From Lachnospiraceae bacterium (GTDB lineage Bacteria > Bacillota > Clostridia > Lachnospirales > Lachnospiraceae): a DNA stretch of 58,944 nt. The notes beneath the pieces were generated by a model. That model was not told where the DNA came from and ran no database searches. It saw nothing but the letters and a program-made list of their open reading frames with translations. The position numbers and the translations under genes were made by a program. Position 1 is the stretch's first letter. Each line of letters begins with the position of its first letter. The DNA lies in contig JAEENL010000193.1 in assembly GCA_016283775.1 (NCBI GenBank), positions 1-58,944 of the forward strand, in the 5' to 3' direction. Below are positions 26,153 through 35,558 of this stretch, one piece after another.

Positions 26153-27435
26153 TGGACAAATTTATCAAAGCATTAAAGAGAAATGCACAGGTATCGGCAT
26201 GGTCGGTCACCGAGGTCACCAAGAAGAGCCGCGAGCTTTTCTATGTGCTCGACAAGCTTGAAACGAACCGTGCGACCGATACAACAGATTATAACGTCAC
26301 CATATATGTCGACAAAAACAAAAAGCGCGGTATCGCAAATTTTGCGGTATATGACTATATGAGCGACAAGGAACTTGACGAAAAGATCGCGGAAAAGGTC
26401 TATGCGGCTTCATTCGCAATGAACAAGTTTTTTGAGATACCGGGCAAAGACGACAGGAAACTCAAGGCGAGAAAGACCAATCTCAAGGACCGCCCTTTTG
26501 CGGAGATCATGGAAGACCTTGTAAAAGCGGTGTTTGCGGCAAACGTTCACAAAAACGGATACCTCTCCGCCACAGAGTTTTTCATCACGGAATGGAACGA
26601 GAGGATCGTAAATTCCAACGGCGTCGATCTTTCTTCAAAGAAGTACGGAGCGCAGGTGGAGATAATCCCGTCGTGGGAAAAGAACGGCGAGGAGGTAGAA
26701 GTTTACCACATGCTGAACCTCGGCTCGTTTAATGCGGAAGAAGTGACTGCGGAAGTGGATGAGCAGCTCATGGAGGCAAAGGCCAGATTTGATGCGGTTT
26801 CCGTTCCCAAGAACAAAAAACTCAAAGTCATAATTCAGGACGGCGAGGTGGGAGAGCTTCTCGACTATTTCGTATCGGAGCTCAGCTACCGCAAGGCCTA
26901 CATGAAGATCAACAAATTTAAGCCCGGCGACCACGTGCAGGGCAAAAAGGTGACCGGAGACCTGCTTAACATAAAGCTTTCTCCGTTTTACGAAGGCGCC
27001 TACAACTCCAGAGCATTTGACTCCGACGGCGTTGTGCTCGACGAGACAGAGATAATAAAGGACGGCGTTGCCGTAAACCGCCACGGTTCTTACCGTTTTG
27101 GCTACTATCTCAAAGAAAAGGCTCCCACAGGCGTACTTCCCGTAACTGTCGTAAAAGAGGGAAAGAAGACCTTTAAGGAAATGCAGAAAGAGCCTTACGT
27201 GAGATGTGTGAAGTTCTCGGGACTTCAGGTGGACGCAAGCTCGGGATATTTCGGAGGCGAAGTACGTCTCGGTTTTTACTTTGACGGAAAGAAGGAAGTG
27301 CCCGTTACGGGATTTTCGGTATCGGGAGACATGAACAAGAGCGCTTCGAGCCTTGTATTTTCCAAAGAGACGGTCACAAAGCCTTCTTACCACGGACCCA
27401 AGTATGTAGAGATAAAAGACATGACCGTAATGTAA
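26149..27435 (+). CDS. tldE: TldE/PmbA-family protease subunit
   Basis: A 428-residue protein of the PmbA/TldE family, the non-zinc partner of TldD. No HExxxH motif is present, as expected. Conserved family features include GSYRFGYYL and the C-terminal SGDMNKSASSLVFSKE. It begins with ATGATG that overlaps the TldD stop, so the start is either 26149 or 26152. Confidence 0.88.
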   Translation: MMDKFIKALKRNAQVSAWSVTEVTKKSRELFYVLDKLETNRATDTTDYNVTIYVDKNKKRGIANFAVYDYMSDKELDEKIAEKVYAASFAMNKFFEIPGKDDRKLKARKTNLKDRPFAEIMEDLVKAVFAANVHKNGYLSATEFFITEWNERIVNSNGVDLSSKKYGAQVEIIPSWEKNGEEVEVYHMLNLGSFNAEEVTAEVDEQLMEAKARFDAVSVPKNKKLKVIIQDGEVGELLDYFVSELSYRKAYMKINKFKPGDHVQGKKVTGDLLNIKLSPFYEGAYNSRAFDSDGVVLDETEIIKDGVAVNRHGSYRFGYYLKEKAPTGVLPVTVVKEGKKTFKEMQKEPYVRCVKFSGLQVDASSGYFGGEVRLGFYFDGKKEVPVTGFSVSGDMNKSASSLVFSKETVTKPSYHGPKYVEIKDMTVM

Positions 27436-27456
27436 AAAACATTTTAAGGTGGCAGG

Positions 27457-28935
27457 ATGAGTATAAAAAAACTGACTTTGTTGCATTCAAACGACCTTCA
27501 CGGGGACATGGAAGAAGAGAAAATAGACGATTCCTATGTCGGCGGGCTTTCAAGGCTCTCGGGATATGTCCACAAGGTAAGGCGTGAGGAAGAAAACGTG
27601 GTCTATGCGCTTGCGGGTGACATGTTCCGCGGATCGATCATAGACAGTGAGTTCAAGGGCCTTTCGACGGTCGAACTGATGAATCTTGTGGGACCGGATG
27701 TCACATGTCTCGGAAATCATGAGGTAGACTACGGTGTGGCACATCTGCTGTTTTTGGAAAAATGCGCGACCTTTCCCATCGTCAATGCGAATTTCTACAT
27801 GAGATCGCCCAGACGCCGTCTTTTTAACCCGGAGATCATTTTGAACGTCGGTGGCATCAAGATACTGTTTATCGGCATTCTGACGGAAGCAGCGCTGCTG
27901 GAGATAAAAAAGGACACTCTGTTCGGCACCCTTGTAAACATCGAGGAAGCAAGGGATGAGGTAGGAAGGATCATAAACAGCTACAAGACGGTCGACATCG
28001 ACCTTACGGTGCTCCTTACTCATATCGGCTTTGAAGAGGACAAAAAGCTTGCAGCCATGCTGGATCCCGACTGGGGCGTAGATATCATAATCGGCGGACA
28101 TACACACACTTATATCACTGAACCCGCAGTGGTGAATGATATCCTTGTCGTTCAGGCAGGGACAGGCTCCGATCAGATCGGACGCTTTGACCTTACCATC
28201 GATATGGACAAAAACTGCATAAAGGACTATACGTGGCAGTGCGTTCCGATAAACGATACCACAGCTCCCAAGGACGATGTGCTTGAGGAAGTGCTCGGCG
28301 GATATAAGGACATCACCGACAGAAAGTACAATACCATCCTGACACGTTTCAGGAAGCCTCTCACGCACCCGGACAGATGGGCGGAATCGGAGCTTGGCAA
28401 CCTTTTTGCCGATATCCTCTGGAAACAGCTTGGCACGGATTTTGTGCTCCTGGGTTCGGGAAGCATCAGAAAGGAAGTGCTGGGCGAGGCAGTGACGCTT
28501 CAGGATCTTTTGGAGATCTTCCCGTTTGACGGCAAGGTGCATGCGGCAAGGATACCGGGAAGAGTCCTCAAGAACGCCATTCTGTACATGTGCAGGGATG
28601 AACTGTTTGATAAGAACCACACCGAGTTTTATCAGTTTTCGTCAAACCTCAGGCTTATATATGACTATGCGACAAAGAACATAGTTTCACTCGCACTGAA
28701 CGGCGGGCCTGTGGATGACAACAGGATATATACCGTTGCGATGCAGGATTTCCATTACAAGAACATAACAAAATGTCTTGGTGTAGACACGGATTCTTTG
28801 GAAAACTTTGAACGCGCAAGGATCATTTCCACTTCGGATTTTGATATAATACGCGAATATTTTGAAACACATGCGTCGATCGATTCAAGGGTGGACGGCA
28901 GAATAACGATTTTAAATGCGCCTAAGGCCGATTGA
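27457..28935 (+). CDS. 5'-nucleotidase/2',3'-cyclic phosphodiesterase-like metallophosphatase
   Basis: A 492-residue protein of the UshA/CpdB two-domain family: N-terminal calcineurin-like phosphatase domain with LLHSNDLHGD, GDMFRG, LGNHEVDYG and GGHTHT metal-binding motifs, and a C-terminal domain (about 310-490) that binds the nucleotide. Unlike UshA it has no signal peptide, so it should act in the cytoplasm. The substrate (nucleotide, UDP-sugar or other phosphate ester) is open. AAGGTGG lies before the ATG. It follows TldE by 21 bases. Confidence 0.87.
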   Translation: MSIKKLTLLHSNDLHGDMEEEKIDDSYVGGLSRLSGYVHKVRREEENVVYALAGDMFRGSIIDSEFKGLSTVELMNLVGPDVTCLGNHEVDYGVAHLLFLEKCATFPIVNANFYMRSPRRRLFNPEIILNVGGIKILFIGILTEAALLEIKKDTLFGTLVNIEEARDEVGRIINSYKTVDIDLTVLLTHIGFEEDKKLAAMLDPDWGVDIIIGGHTHTYITEPAVVNDILVVQAGTGSDQIGRFDLTIDMDKNCIKDYTWQCVPINDTTAPKDDVLEEVLGGYKDITDRKYNTILTRFRKPLTHPDRWAESELGNLFADILWKQLGTDFVLLGSGSIRKEVLGEAVTLQDLLEIFPFDGKVHAARIPGRVLKNAILYMCRDELFDKNHTEFYQFSSNLRLIYDYATKNIVSLALNGGPVDDNRIYTVAMQDFHYKNITKCLGVDTDSLENFERARIISTSDFDIIREYFETHASIDSRVDGRITILNAPKAD

Positions 28936-28968
28936 TCCGGATCTTGTACGCGATTGGAGGAATAAAAA

Positions 28969-30549
28969 ATGACAACTTGGAAAAACTATGATGAGCTTGC
29001 AAGCGCAAAAAAGCTTGAGGCAGTAAAGAAAACAGATCTCACAGAGGTCCTTTCGGGAGATAAGGGCGCTGAGCGTGTAAGAAAATACAGCGTTCCCATG
29101 GCTTGCGGGCTTAAGTACAACTATGCCGCAAAGCAGGTGGACGACGAGACTCTCGGCGTTCTTTCGGAGCTTGCAAAAGAGGCTGAACTTATTGCGAAGT
29201 TTAAGGATCTTTACAGCGGTGAAGTCATCAACACCGGTGAAAAGAGACTCGTACTCCATCAGCTCACACGCGGACAGCTTGGCGACAAGGTGGTCGCAGA
29301 CGGCGTTGACAAGAGAGAGTTTTATGTGGCTCAGCAGAAAAAGATAGCGGAGTTTGCGGAAAAAGTCCATTCCGGTGCTATCGCAAACGAGAAGGGTGAA
29401 AAGTTCACGACCGCTGTACAGATCGGTATCGGCGGCAGTGACCTCGGACCCCGCGCAATGTATATAGCACTTGAAAACTGGGCAAGACGTAACGGATGCT
29501 TCAAGATGGAAGCGAAGTTCATTTCAAACGTCGATCCCGATGATGCGGCAGGAGTGCTTGAGAGCGTTGACGTTGAGCATTCTGTGTTCATCCTGGTATC
29601 AAAATCGGGCACCACGCTCGAGACTCTCACAAATGAGGCATTTGTAAAGAACGCGCTCAAGACGAGAGGACTTGATCCTTCAAAGCATATGATCGCAGTA
29701 ACAAGCGAGACATCGCCTCTTGCAAAGAGCAGCGATTATCTTCAGGCATTTTTCATGGACGATTACATCGGAGGACGTTATTCTTCAACATCTGCAGTGG
29801 GCGGAGCAGTTCTCTCGCTTGCGTTTGGTCCTGATGTATTTGCGCGTTTCCTTGACGGAGCCGCAGCAGAGGACAAGACTGCATTGAATGAGGACATCTT
29901 ACAGAATCCCGCTCTTCTTGACGCTTTGATCGGTGTGTATGAGAGAAATGTCCTGGGATGCGGCACTACAGCGGTGCTCCCTTATTCGCAGGCGCTTTCA
30001 CGTTTCCCCGCACACCTTCAGCAGCTTGACATGGAATCGAACGGAAAGAGCGTAAACCGCTTCGGCGAGCCTGTTGACTATGTTACCGGTCCCGTTATCT
30101 TCGGAGAGCCCGGAACCAACGGCCAGCATTCGTTCTATCAGCTCCTTCACCAGGGCACGGACATCATACCGATGCAGTTCATCGGATTCAAGGACAGCCA
30201 GCTCGGCATCGATGTCGACATTCAGGGAAGCACGAGCCAGAAAAAGCTCTGCGCCAACGTTGCTGCTCAGATAATGGCATTTGCCTGCGGAAAGAGTGAT
30301 GAGAACAAGAACAAGAATTTCAAGGGCAACCGTCCTTCAAGCATCATCGTGGGAGACAGCCTTACTCCCGAGGCTCTCGGAGCACTGCTCTCACACTTTG
30401 AGAACAAGGTGATGTTCCAGGGCTTTGTATGGAACCTCAACAGCTTTGACCAGGAAGGCGTTCAGCTCGGAAAAGTCCTTGCGAAAAAGGTGCTTGCGCA
30501 TGAGACCGACGGTGCGCTAAAGGCATACAGCGATATGTTTGAGATCTGA
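28969..30549 (+). CDS. pgi: Glucose-6-phosphate isomerase
   Basis: A 526-residue enzyme that interconverts glucose 6-phosphate and fructose 6-phosphate. Visible: IGIGGSDLGPRA, the sugar-phosphate loop VSKSGTTLET, GGRYSSTSAVGG and SNGKSVNRFGEPV. The length fits the longer clostridial form. TTGGAGG precedes the ATG. A strong terminator follows. Confidence 0.95.
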   Translation: MTTWKNYDELASAKKLEAVKKTDLTEVLSGDKGAERVRKYSVPMACGLKYNYAAKQVDDETLGVLSELAKEAELIAKFKDLYSGEVINTGEKRLVLHQLTRGQLGDKVVADGVDKREFYVAQQKKIAEFAEKVHSGAIANEKGEKFTTAVQIGIGGSDLGPRAMYIALENWARRNGCFKMEAKFISNVDPDDAAGVLESVDVEHSVFILVSKSGTTLETLTNEAFVKNALKTRGLDPSKHMIAVTSETSPLAKSSDYLQAFFMDDYIGGRYSSTSAVGGAVLSLAFGPDVFARFLDGAAAEDKTALNEDILQNPALLDALIGVYERNVLGCGTTAVLPYSQALSRFPAHLQQLDMESNGKSVNRFGEPVDYVTGPVIFGEPGTNGQHSFYQLLHQGTDIIPMQFIGFKDSQLGIDVDIQGSTSQKKLCANVAAQIMAFACGKSDENKNKNFKGNRPSSIIVGDSLTPEALGALLSHFENKVMFQGFVWNLNSFDQEGVQLGKVLAKKVLAHETDGALKAYSDMFEI

Positions 30550-30574
30550 TACGATAGTCTTATGACGTAAAAAA

Positions 30575-30614
30575 CAGCCTGAAGCATGCATAAAGCTTCA
30601 GGCTGCTGTTTTTT
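30575..30614. terminator. Bidirectional terminator between pgi and ABC operon
   Basis: CAGCCTGAAGC (30575-30585) pairs perfectly with GCTTCAGGCTG (30595-30605). It has T6 on the plus side (30609-30614), overlapping the stop codon of the convergent ABC ATPase gene, and an A-run (30569-30574) that gives the T-run in the other direction. Confidence 0.92.
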
Positions 30615-31350
30615 ATTTCTGAAGGATCTTTTTTACAAATGCCGCGCTCCGTTCTTCCTTTGGGTTTGTAAAGAAGAGGGAGGAAGGAGAGTCCTCGACG
30701 ACTACGCCGTTTTCCATAAAGATCACACGGTCTGCGACTTCTTTTGCAAATTCCATTTCGTGAGTGACGACGACCATAGTGGTGCCTTCTTTGGCAAGGT
30801 CACGCATGACTGCGAGTACTTCCGTGGTAAGCTCCGGGTCGAGCGCGCTCGTTGGTTCGTCAAACAATATGACTTCAGGTGAGAGGGCAAGGGCGCGTGC
30901 GATCGCCACACGCTGCTGCTGGCCGCCGGAGAGCTCATCGGGATAGAAGTCTGTCCTGTCGGAGAGACCGACCTTCTCGAGCATTCTGGAGGCTATGGCA
31001 CGTGCTTCGTCTTTTGGTACATGCCTCGGTATGACAAGGCCTTCCATCACGTTCTCGATGGCTGTTTTGTTCCTGAAGAGGTTGAATGACTGAAATACAA
31101 AGCCCATGTGCATGCGGAGCTCGTGTATCTGTTTTCTGGACATGCGCCGCATTTCGCCGTCTATACCCGCAAAACTTATGTGGCCTTCATTCGCGTGCGA
31201 CAGAAAACTTATGCAGCGGAGCAGTGTGGTCTTTCCGGAACCGCTGGGACCGAGGATCGCCACGACGTCACCTTTGTTCACTTCAAGATCTATGCCTTTG
31301 AGCACTTCGGTCTTTCCGTAGTGCTTTTTTATGTTAGTCACTTTAAGCAA
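30613..31350 (-). CDS. Polar amino-acid ABC transporter ATPase
   Basis: A 245-residue ABC ATPase: Walker [10 protein letters not shown], signature [15 protein letters not shown], Walker [16 protein letters not shown]-loop THEM. It is of the GlnQ/TcyC type that powers amino-acid uptake. The gene overlaps the permease stop by 13 bases and is last in a three-gene operon. Confidence 0.93.
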   Translation of the reverse strand: MLKVTNIKKHYGKTEVLKGIDLEVNKGDVVAILGPSGSGKTTLLRCISFLSHANEGHISFAGIDGEMRRMSRKQIHELRMHMGFVFQSFNLFRNKTAIENVMEGLVIPRHVPKDEARAIASRMLEKVGLSDRTDFYPDELSGGQQQRVAIARALALSPEVILFDEPTSALDPELTTEVLAVMRDLAKEGTTMVVVTHEMEFAKEVADRVIFMENGVVVEDSPSSLFFTNPKEERSAAFVKKILQK

Positions 31351-32045
31351 AGCAGTCCCCTCCTTTTGTTTTTGTTATCGGTGTGTGACTGCCAGACCAT
31401 TTTGCGCTCGACAATGCGCTGTATCCATGTGAGCACGGTGCAGAAGATGAGATAGATGAAGGCGGCTTCAAGGTACATGGCAAGCGGCTCGTAGGTGCGT
31501 GCAGCCACCTGCTGGGCGCGGGTGAAAAGCTCCACGACCGTGATGCTTGCCGCAAGGGACGTATCTTTTACGAGCGAGATGAGATTGTTCCAAAGAGAAG
31601 GAAAAGCGACTCGTGCGGCTTGTGGTATGACGATGCGCCTCATGAGCTGTGGATAGGTGAGACCGACAAGGTAGGCGGCCTCAGTCTGTCCCTTTGGCAC
31701 CGCGAGGATGGCGGCTCTGATGGATTCAGCGTTGTAGGCCGCGAGATTAAGGCCGAAACCTATGATGGCGGCGGGAACGGCTTCGATCACTATCCCTACA
31801 TAGGGAAGGCCGAAAAATATGATAAAAAGCTGGACGATCACGGGGGTCCCTCGGAAGATCCAGATATAGAACGAAGCAAACTGTTTTAAGCCTTTGATGT
31901 TTGCAACCTGCACAACGGCAAGCAGTAAACCCAGAATAACGCTGAGCGCAAAAGCACCCAGCGTTATAGGCATTGTCATTTTAAGTCCTGCTTCAAGCAG
32001 CTGCATGAATGAAGTCACAAGGATCCTAAGCAAACGCTCAGACAT
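31338..32045 (-). CDS. Amino-acid ABC transporter permease
   Basis: A roughly 235-residue inner-membrane subunit with about five helices and the family EAA loop ([24 protein letters not shown]). I chose the ATG at 32045, since GAGG is at a better distance than for the in-frame ATG at 32051. It sits between the ATPase and the binding protein. Confidence 0.9.
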   Translation of the reverse strand: MSERLLRILVTSFMQLLEAGLKMTMPITLGAFALSVILGLLLAVVQVANIKGLKQFASFYIWIFRGTPVIVQLFIIFFGLPYVGIVIEAVPAAIIGFGLNLAAYNAESIRAAILAVPKGQTEAAYLVGLTYPQLMRRIVIPQAARVAFPSLWNNLISLVKDTSLAASITVVELFTRAQQVAARTYEPLAMYLEAAFIYLIFCTVLTWIQRIVERKMVWQSHTDNKNKRRGLLCLK

Positions 32046-32084
32046 GATCATACCTCTTTTCAGGATGTCACAGCATTTGTGACA

Positions 32085-32882
32085 TCAGTTGGAACCGGAG
32101 ATGTCTCCGCCGAAATATTTTTCGGAAAGCTTTTTGAGTGTGCCGTCCGCGCGAAGCTCTTCGATAGCTTTGTTTATGGCTTCTACAAGCGCTTTGTTGT
32201 TGTCGCCCTTTACGATGGGGATGGCGATCTTTGATGCTTCTGCGGTCTTGTCGACGATCATTATGTTTTCGTCGGGATGCTCAGCCATGTAGTCGTAAAA
32301 AGATGTTTCCGCATTCAGAGTGGCATCGGCGCGGCCGGAAAGGATCATGCTGATGGTCTCGGCAAGGGTGTCGACATTGCTTACTGTTGCGCCGTTTGCC
32401 TCAGCGAGATCCGCATAGGTGGAGCCGAGGGAATTGGATGTGGTCTTACCCTTAAGATCCGCAAAGGTCTTTACGGAAGTGTTGTCCTTGGTAACGATGA
32501 GCACGGTGCTGTCATATGCGTAAGGTGTGGAAAAATCATATTTCTCAAGGCGCTCGTCTGTGATCTCAACGCCGTTTATGATGAGATCGTATTTGCCGCT
32601 GTCAAGACCCACAAAAAGGCCGTCCCATTCACCCTCGATGAACTCTGCGTCAACGCCGAGCTTTTTTGCTATGGCCTGACCAACTTCGGTGTCATATCCT
32701 ACAAGTGCTCCGGATTCGTCATGATATGTCCAGGGAGCCCACTGGCCCTCCATTGCTATAACGATCTTTCCGTTCTTTTTTACCTGTTCGAGTCTGTCTC
32801 CTCCGGACTTGCCGCAGCCTGCGGATAATGTCACAGAGATGAGTACCAGAAGTGCGATGGCTGCTGATAATACTTTCCTCAT
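32085..32882 (-). CDS. Amino-acid (likely cystine) ABC substrate-binding lipoprotein
   Basis: A 265-residue lipoprotein with lipobox LSAGC (Cys23) and an SBP family 3 fold. EFIEGEWDGLFVGLDSGKYDLIINGVEIT and the C-terminal RADGTLKKLSEKYFGGD resemble the cystine binders FliY/TcyJ. Cystine is the best guess, supported by the divergent Rrf2 gene; the class is often linked to cysteine metabolism. It is the first gene of the operon, and AGAGGT precedes the ATG. Confidence 0.85.
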   Translation of the reverse strand: MRKVLSAAIALLVLISVTLSAGCGKSGGDRLEQVKKNGKIVIAMEGQWAPWTYHDESGALVGYDTEVGQAIAKKLGVDAEFIEGEWDGLFVGLDSGKYDLIINGVEITDERLEKYDFSTPYAYDSTVLIVTKDNTSVKTFADLKGKTTSNSLGSTYADLAEANGATVSNVDTLAETISMILSGRADATLNAETSFYDYMAEHPDENIMIVDKTAEASKIAIPIVKGDNNKALVEAINKAIEELRADGTLKKLSEKYFGGDISGSN

Positions 32883-32954
32883 GATGTATACCTCTTTTCT
32901 ATGTGTGTGAAAGTTTTTTCATGTCCTACCTTTTCTATAGGAGAACTATGTGAT

Positions 32955-32983
32955 ATAATATGCCCATATTACGGACTTGTCAA
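32955..32983 (-). promoter_or_regulatory. Promoter and palindromic operator of amino-acid ABC operon
   Basis: On the minus strand TTGACA (32983-32978), 17 bases, TATTAT (32960-32955). A 16-bp palindrome TAATATGCCCATATTA (32956-32971) covers the -10 and part of the spacer, a natural place for a repressor. Confidence 0.7.
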
Positions 32984-33005
32984 GAGGAAGTTTGATTGTT
33001 AAAAT
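32977..33005 (+). promoter_or_regulatory. Promoter of Rrf2 gene sharing its -35 region
   Basis: TTGTCA (32977-32982), 17 bases, TAAAAT (33000-33005). The -35 overlaps the divergent promoter's -35 by five bases. Confidence 0.65.
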
Positions 33006-33053
33006 ACACACGGGAAAAGGCAGTGAAAAACTGCTCGTTTTGGAGGGTGAAGG

Positions 33054-33476
33054 ATGAAGATTTCCACCAGAGGCCGTTATGCGCTGCAGATGATGGTAGA
33101 TCTTGCGCAGCATTACGGTGAAAACTGCATTTCGCTTAAGGATATCTGTGAAAGGCAGCACATTTCAAAAAAATATCTTGAACAGATAATCCCGTTTTTG
33201 AACAAAGACAGGCTGGTGCTCTCAAATATGGGACACTGCGGCGGTTACAGGCTGTCAAGGCCGCCGGAAGAGATCACCGTGAAGGACATTTTTTTCAGTG
33301 CCGAGGGATCTCTCACGCCGATAGCGTGTCTTGACACAAGTCCGAATCAGTGCAGCGAGTGCAACGGGTGCATGATGCTACCCGTATACGAAGGGCTGTA
33401 TGATGCCATTTCCGAATATCTTGACGGGATAACGTTAAAGGACATCATAGACGGGAATGTGAAAAACGGCAGGTAA
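33054..33476 (+). CDS. Rrf2-family transcriptional regulator
   Basis: A 140-residue winged-helix protein: MKISTRGRYALQMMVDLA, ISKKYLEQIIP and GGYRLSRPPEEITV are classic Rrf2 segments. A Cys cluster follows (CLDTSPNQCSECNGC), of the kind that binds an Fe-S cluster in IscR or senses thiols. The position divergent to the amino-acid ABC operon and a shared palindrome suggest a CymR-like regulator of cysteine or cystine supply; this is inference. GGAGGGTGAAGG precedes the ATG. The stop lies in a 14-bp tandem repeat. Confidence 0.88.
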   Translation: MKISTRGRYALQMMVDLAQHYGENCISLKDICERQHISKKYLEQIIPFLNKDRLVLSNMGHCGGYRLSRPPEEITVKDIFFSAEGSLTPIACLDTSPNQCSECNGCMMLPVYEGLYDAISEYLDGITLKDIIDGNVKNGR

Positions 33477-33508
33477 AAAACGGCAGGTAAAAAGCGGCAG
33501 GTAAAAAC
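33467..33508 (+). repeat. 14-bp tandem repeat, three copies, spanning the Rrf2 stop
   Basis: CGGCAGGTAA followed by a short A/G run repeats at 33467, 33481 and 33495 with a period of 14 bases. The first copy includes the stop codon of the Rrf2 gene. Confidence 0.85.
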
Positions 33509-33524
33509 GAAAAGCACAAAAATA

Positions 33525-33558
33525 CCGGGAGGAAACGGGTCCTCCCGGCTTGTTTTTT
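33525..33558. terminator. Bidirectional terminator between Rrf2 gene and chemotaxis receptor
   Basis: CCGGGAGG (33525-33532) pairs perfectly with CCTCCCGG (33541-33548). Plus side: CTTG and then seven T. Minus side: TATTTTTGTGCTTTT. Confidence 0.88.
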
Positions 33559-33573
33559 TATGCGGTCTTTCTG

Positions 33574-35277
33574 TTATCTGAAAGCTTTGATGTACTGATC
33601 GAGCGCATCTGCAGCCTTTTCGATGTCTTTTGTCTTGTCGTTGACCTCTTCGATGGTGTTTGCGATGTTCGATACGCTTGCCGAGCACTCTTCGCAGGAT
33701 GCTGCGTTCTCTTCGGAGATAGCGCCGAGATCGGATACTGCGGAAACGGCGTCAGACTTGGCAACAGTGAGCTGCTTTGTATCCTCGGAGATGAGGGCGA
33801 TCTGACGAACGGAGGCATCGATCTGATCCTTGAGCTGCTTGAAGGATTCCTGGGTCTTTCTTACCTTCTCCTGCTCGCCTGCGATGATGGCTCTGATCTC
33901 CTCCGTAACCTTTGAAGATTCGGCGGAGAGTGCAAGGATATCCTGAACGATGGAGTTGATCTGGTTTACGGAATCGGCGGAGTTTGAAGCAAGTGTTCCG
34001 ATCTCTCCGGCAACTACCGCGAAGCCTCTTCCTGCCTCACCTGCACGGGCTGCCTCGATGGAAGCGTTCAGTGAAAGGAGTCTGGTCTGGCTTGCGATGC
34101 TGGAGATCATATCGGTAGCGGCGGTTACGCGGCTGATGGCTTCTGTGAGCTTATCCATATGTGACGAAATGTTCGTCGCTGCGTCAACTGATTCTTCGGA
34201 AGCGTTGTATACGTCGATGATGTCCTTTGCAGATGCATCGGAGATCTTGTTCATCTGATCGGAGGACTCGGAGAGTACGTTTACAGCAGAAGCGATGGAC
34301 TCGATGCTGTTACCGATGCCGATGATGTTCTCATTGAGATTCTGGATGGTATCCGCAAGTGAAGATGCTGTCTGCGCGAGCTCGCCGACTGTGGTGTCCA
34401 CAACGCTTGCGCCGCTGGATGCGTCGCTGCAGAGCTCCTTGGTTGTGGTAACGGTATCTCTTAAGTTCTGGGCGCTCATGCGGATATCTCCGACGATCTT
34501 GTTAAGGCTGTCTCTGAGTGTAACGTCCGCGGTGATGAGAGCATTGGTCTCGGTGAGCGTGCTCCTTGCATCGATCTCGGTGGTGATGTCACCGTCTGCA
34601 AGAAGTTCGGTGGACTTGGTGATCGAAGCGAGAGGTTTGATGACCATTCTTGCAACGAAGAAGATGATCGCACCGAAAATGGCGGCAACGATGACCGAAA
34701 TGAAGATAAGCTGCTTTAAAAGGTTGCCGAGGTTCTGGCTGATGGCGGAGTCAGGCTTTCCGGCAAATGCCATACCGACAATCTTGTGGTTTTCGTCATA
34801 AATCGGTTTATAGCAAACAGTGTATGTTTTTCCGGCAATGACAACACCTTCTCTGAACACTGTCTGGCCGCCCATTACGGCTGCCGTGATGTCATCGGCG
34901 GTTGTGGTGTTGAAAGCTCGTTTTCCGGTGCTGCTGTCTATGATAGATGAAAGGTAACGCTTAACCTTTCCGTCATCTTCGAATTTCTTGAAGACGGTCA
35001 TCTCAACGTCTTCCGATTTGCCGGAATCGATGAAATCACGATCTGAATCGGAAATGCCGTCAACCCCTTTGGCAATCCATTCGGTCCAGTCATAACCAAA
35101 ATACTGGTTCAGCATATTTGCTGAAGTAGAAAGAAGGCTTTTGTTGCTTTCAAGCAAACTGTTCTTAAACATTGATGCGGTTACAAGGGTTGTGATGACC
35201 AGCGTGAGGATCAAAGGCACAAGACCTATGAGAAGCAGCATGGTCAGCATGTTGAGTTTGGCTTTCTTTTTTTCCAT
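33574..35277 (-). CDS. Methyl-accepting chemotaxis protein with single Cache-like sensor
   Basis: A 567-residue receptor. An N-terminal membrane helix is followed by an extracellular sensor domain of about 140 residues that resembles a single Cache domain ([31 protein letters not shown]), a second membrane helix near 190, a HAMP-like region and the signalling domain with [19 protein letters not shown]. It should control the CheA/CheW system, none of which is in the window. I chose the ATG at 35277 after GGGAG rather than the in-frame ATG at 35319. The stimulus is unknown. Pointing away from it is a secreted nuclease gene. Confidence 0.9.
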   Translation of the reverse strand: MEKKKAKLNMLTMLLLIGLVPLILTLVITTLVTASMFKNSLLESNKSLLSTSANMLNQYFGYDWTEWIAKGVDGISDSDRDFIDSGKSEDVEMTVFKKFEDDGKVKRYLSSIIDSSTGKRAFNTTTADDITAAVMGGQTVFREGVVIAGKTYTVCYKPIYDENHKIVGMAFAGKPDSAISQNLGNLLKQLIFISVIVAAIFGAIIFFVARMVIKPLASITKSTELLADGDITTEIDARSTLTETNALITADVTLRDSLNKIVGDIRMSAQNLRDTVTTTKELCSDASSGASVVDTTVGELAQTASSLADTIQNLNENIIGIGNSIESIASAVNVLSESSDQMNKISDASAKDIIDVYNASEESVDAATNISSHMDKLTEAISRVTAATDMISSIASQTRLLSLNASIEAARAGEAGRGFAVVAGEIGTLASNSADSVNQINSIVQDILALSAESSKVTEEIRAIIAGEQEKVRKTQESFKQLKDQIDASVRQIALISEDTKQLTVAKSDAVSAVSDLGAISEENAASCEECSASVSNIANTIEEVNDKTKDIEKAADALDQYIKAFR

Positions 35278-35336
35278 AGTGTTTGTCACTCCCGTTCGAT
35301 TTGTATTTTGTGGTGTCAAAAATATATAGTGTGGCT

Positions 35337-35365
35337 ATTATAACCCTTGCATTTACTGGGTGCAA
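35337..35365 (-). promoter_or_regulatory. Promoter of chemotaxis receptor gene
   Basis: On the minus strand TTGCAC (35365-35360), 17 bases, perfect TATAAT (35342-35337). Confidence 0.72.
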
Positions 35366-35489
35366 TACTTACAGCGAAGACTTAATTTTCTTTCATTTTT
35401 GTTTATTGATTAGGGCATCTTCTTTATATTTTGTTTATAGATAATTTATTTTCATGTCTGCCAATCTTTATTTTTTGGGCCAAAGGGAC

Positions 35490-35495
35490 TATAAT
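35490..35495 (+). promoter_or_regulatory. Possible -10 box of large nuclease gene
   Basis: A perfect TATAAT 64 bases before the ATG at 35559. The base set 17 upstream is a poor -35 match, so the promoter may need an activator. The rest of 35366-35558 is AT-rich and shows no hairpin or operator that I can support. Confidence 0.35.
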
Positions 35496-35558
35496 TTTCA
35501 CCAGCGGACATGTGGGATACATGTCCATAAAATTTCTTTCCCGGAGGAGAGTTCCATC

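Noticed and set aside
26635-27486. 283-codon open frame on the minus strand inside TldE
   Set aside because: The plus-strand gene is clearly a family member; the antisense protein is rich in His, Arg and Cys and has no start signal.
27550-28620. 356-codon open frame on the minus strand in the nucleotidase gene
   Set aside because: No ribosome site, no recognised family, and fully inside a well-supported gene.
28845-28850. Perfect TATAAT with TG extension upstream of pgi
   Set aside because: It is inside the nucleotidase gene and lacks a -35 box; it could be a weak extended -10 promoter but is not supported further.
35400-35460. AT-rich stretch upstream of the giant nuclease as promoter or DNA-bending site
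   Set aside because: Several TTG and TAT boxes occur by chance in AT-rich DNA; none has both boxes at a proper distance.
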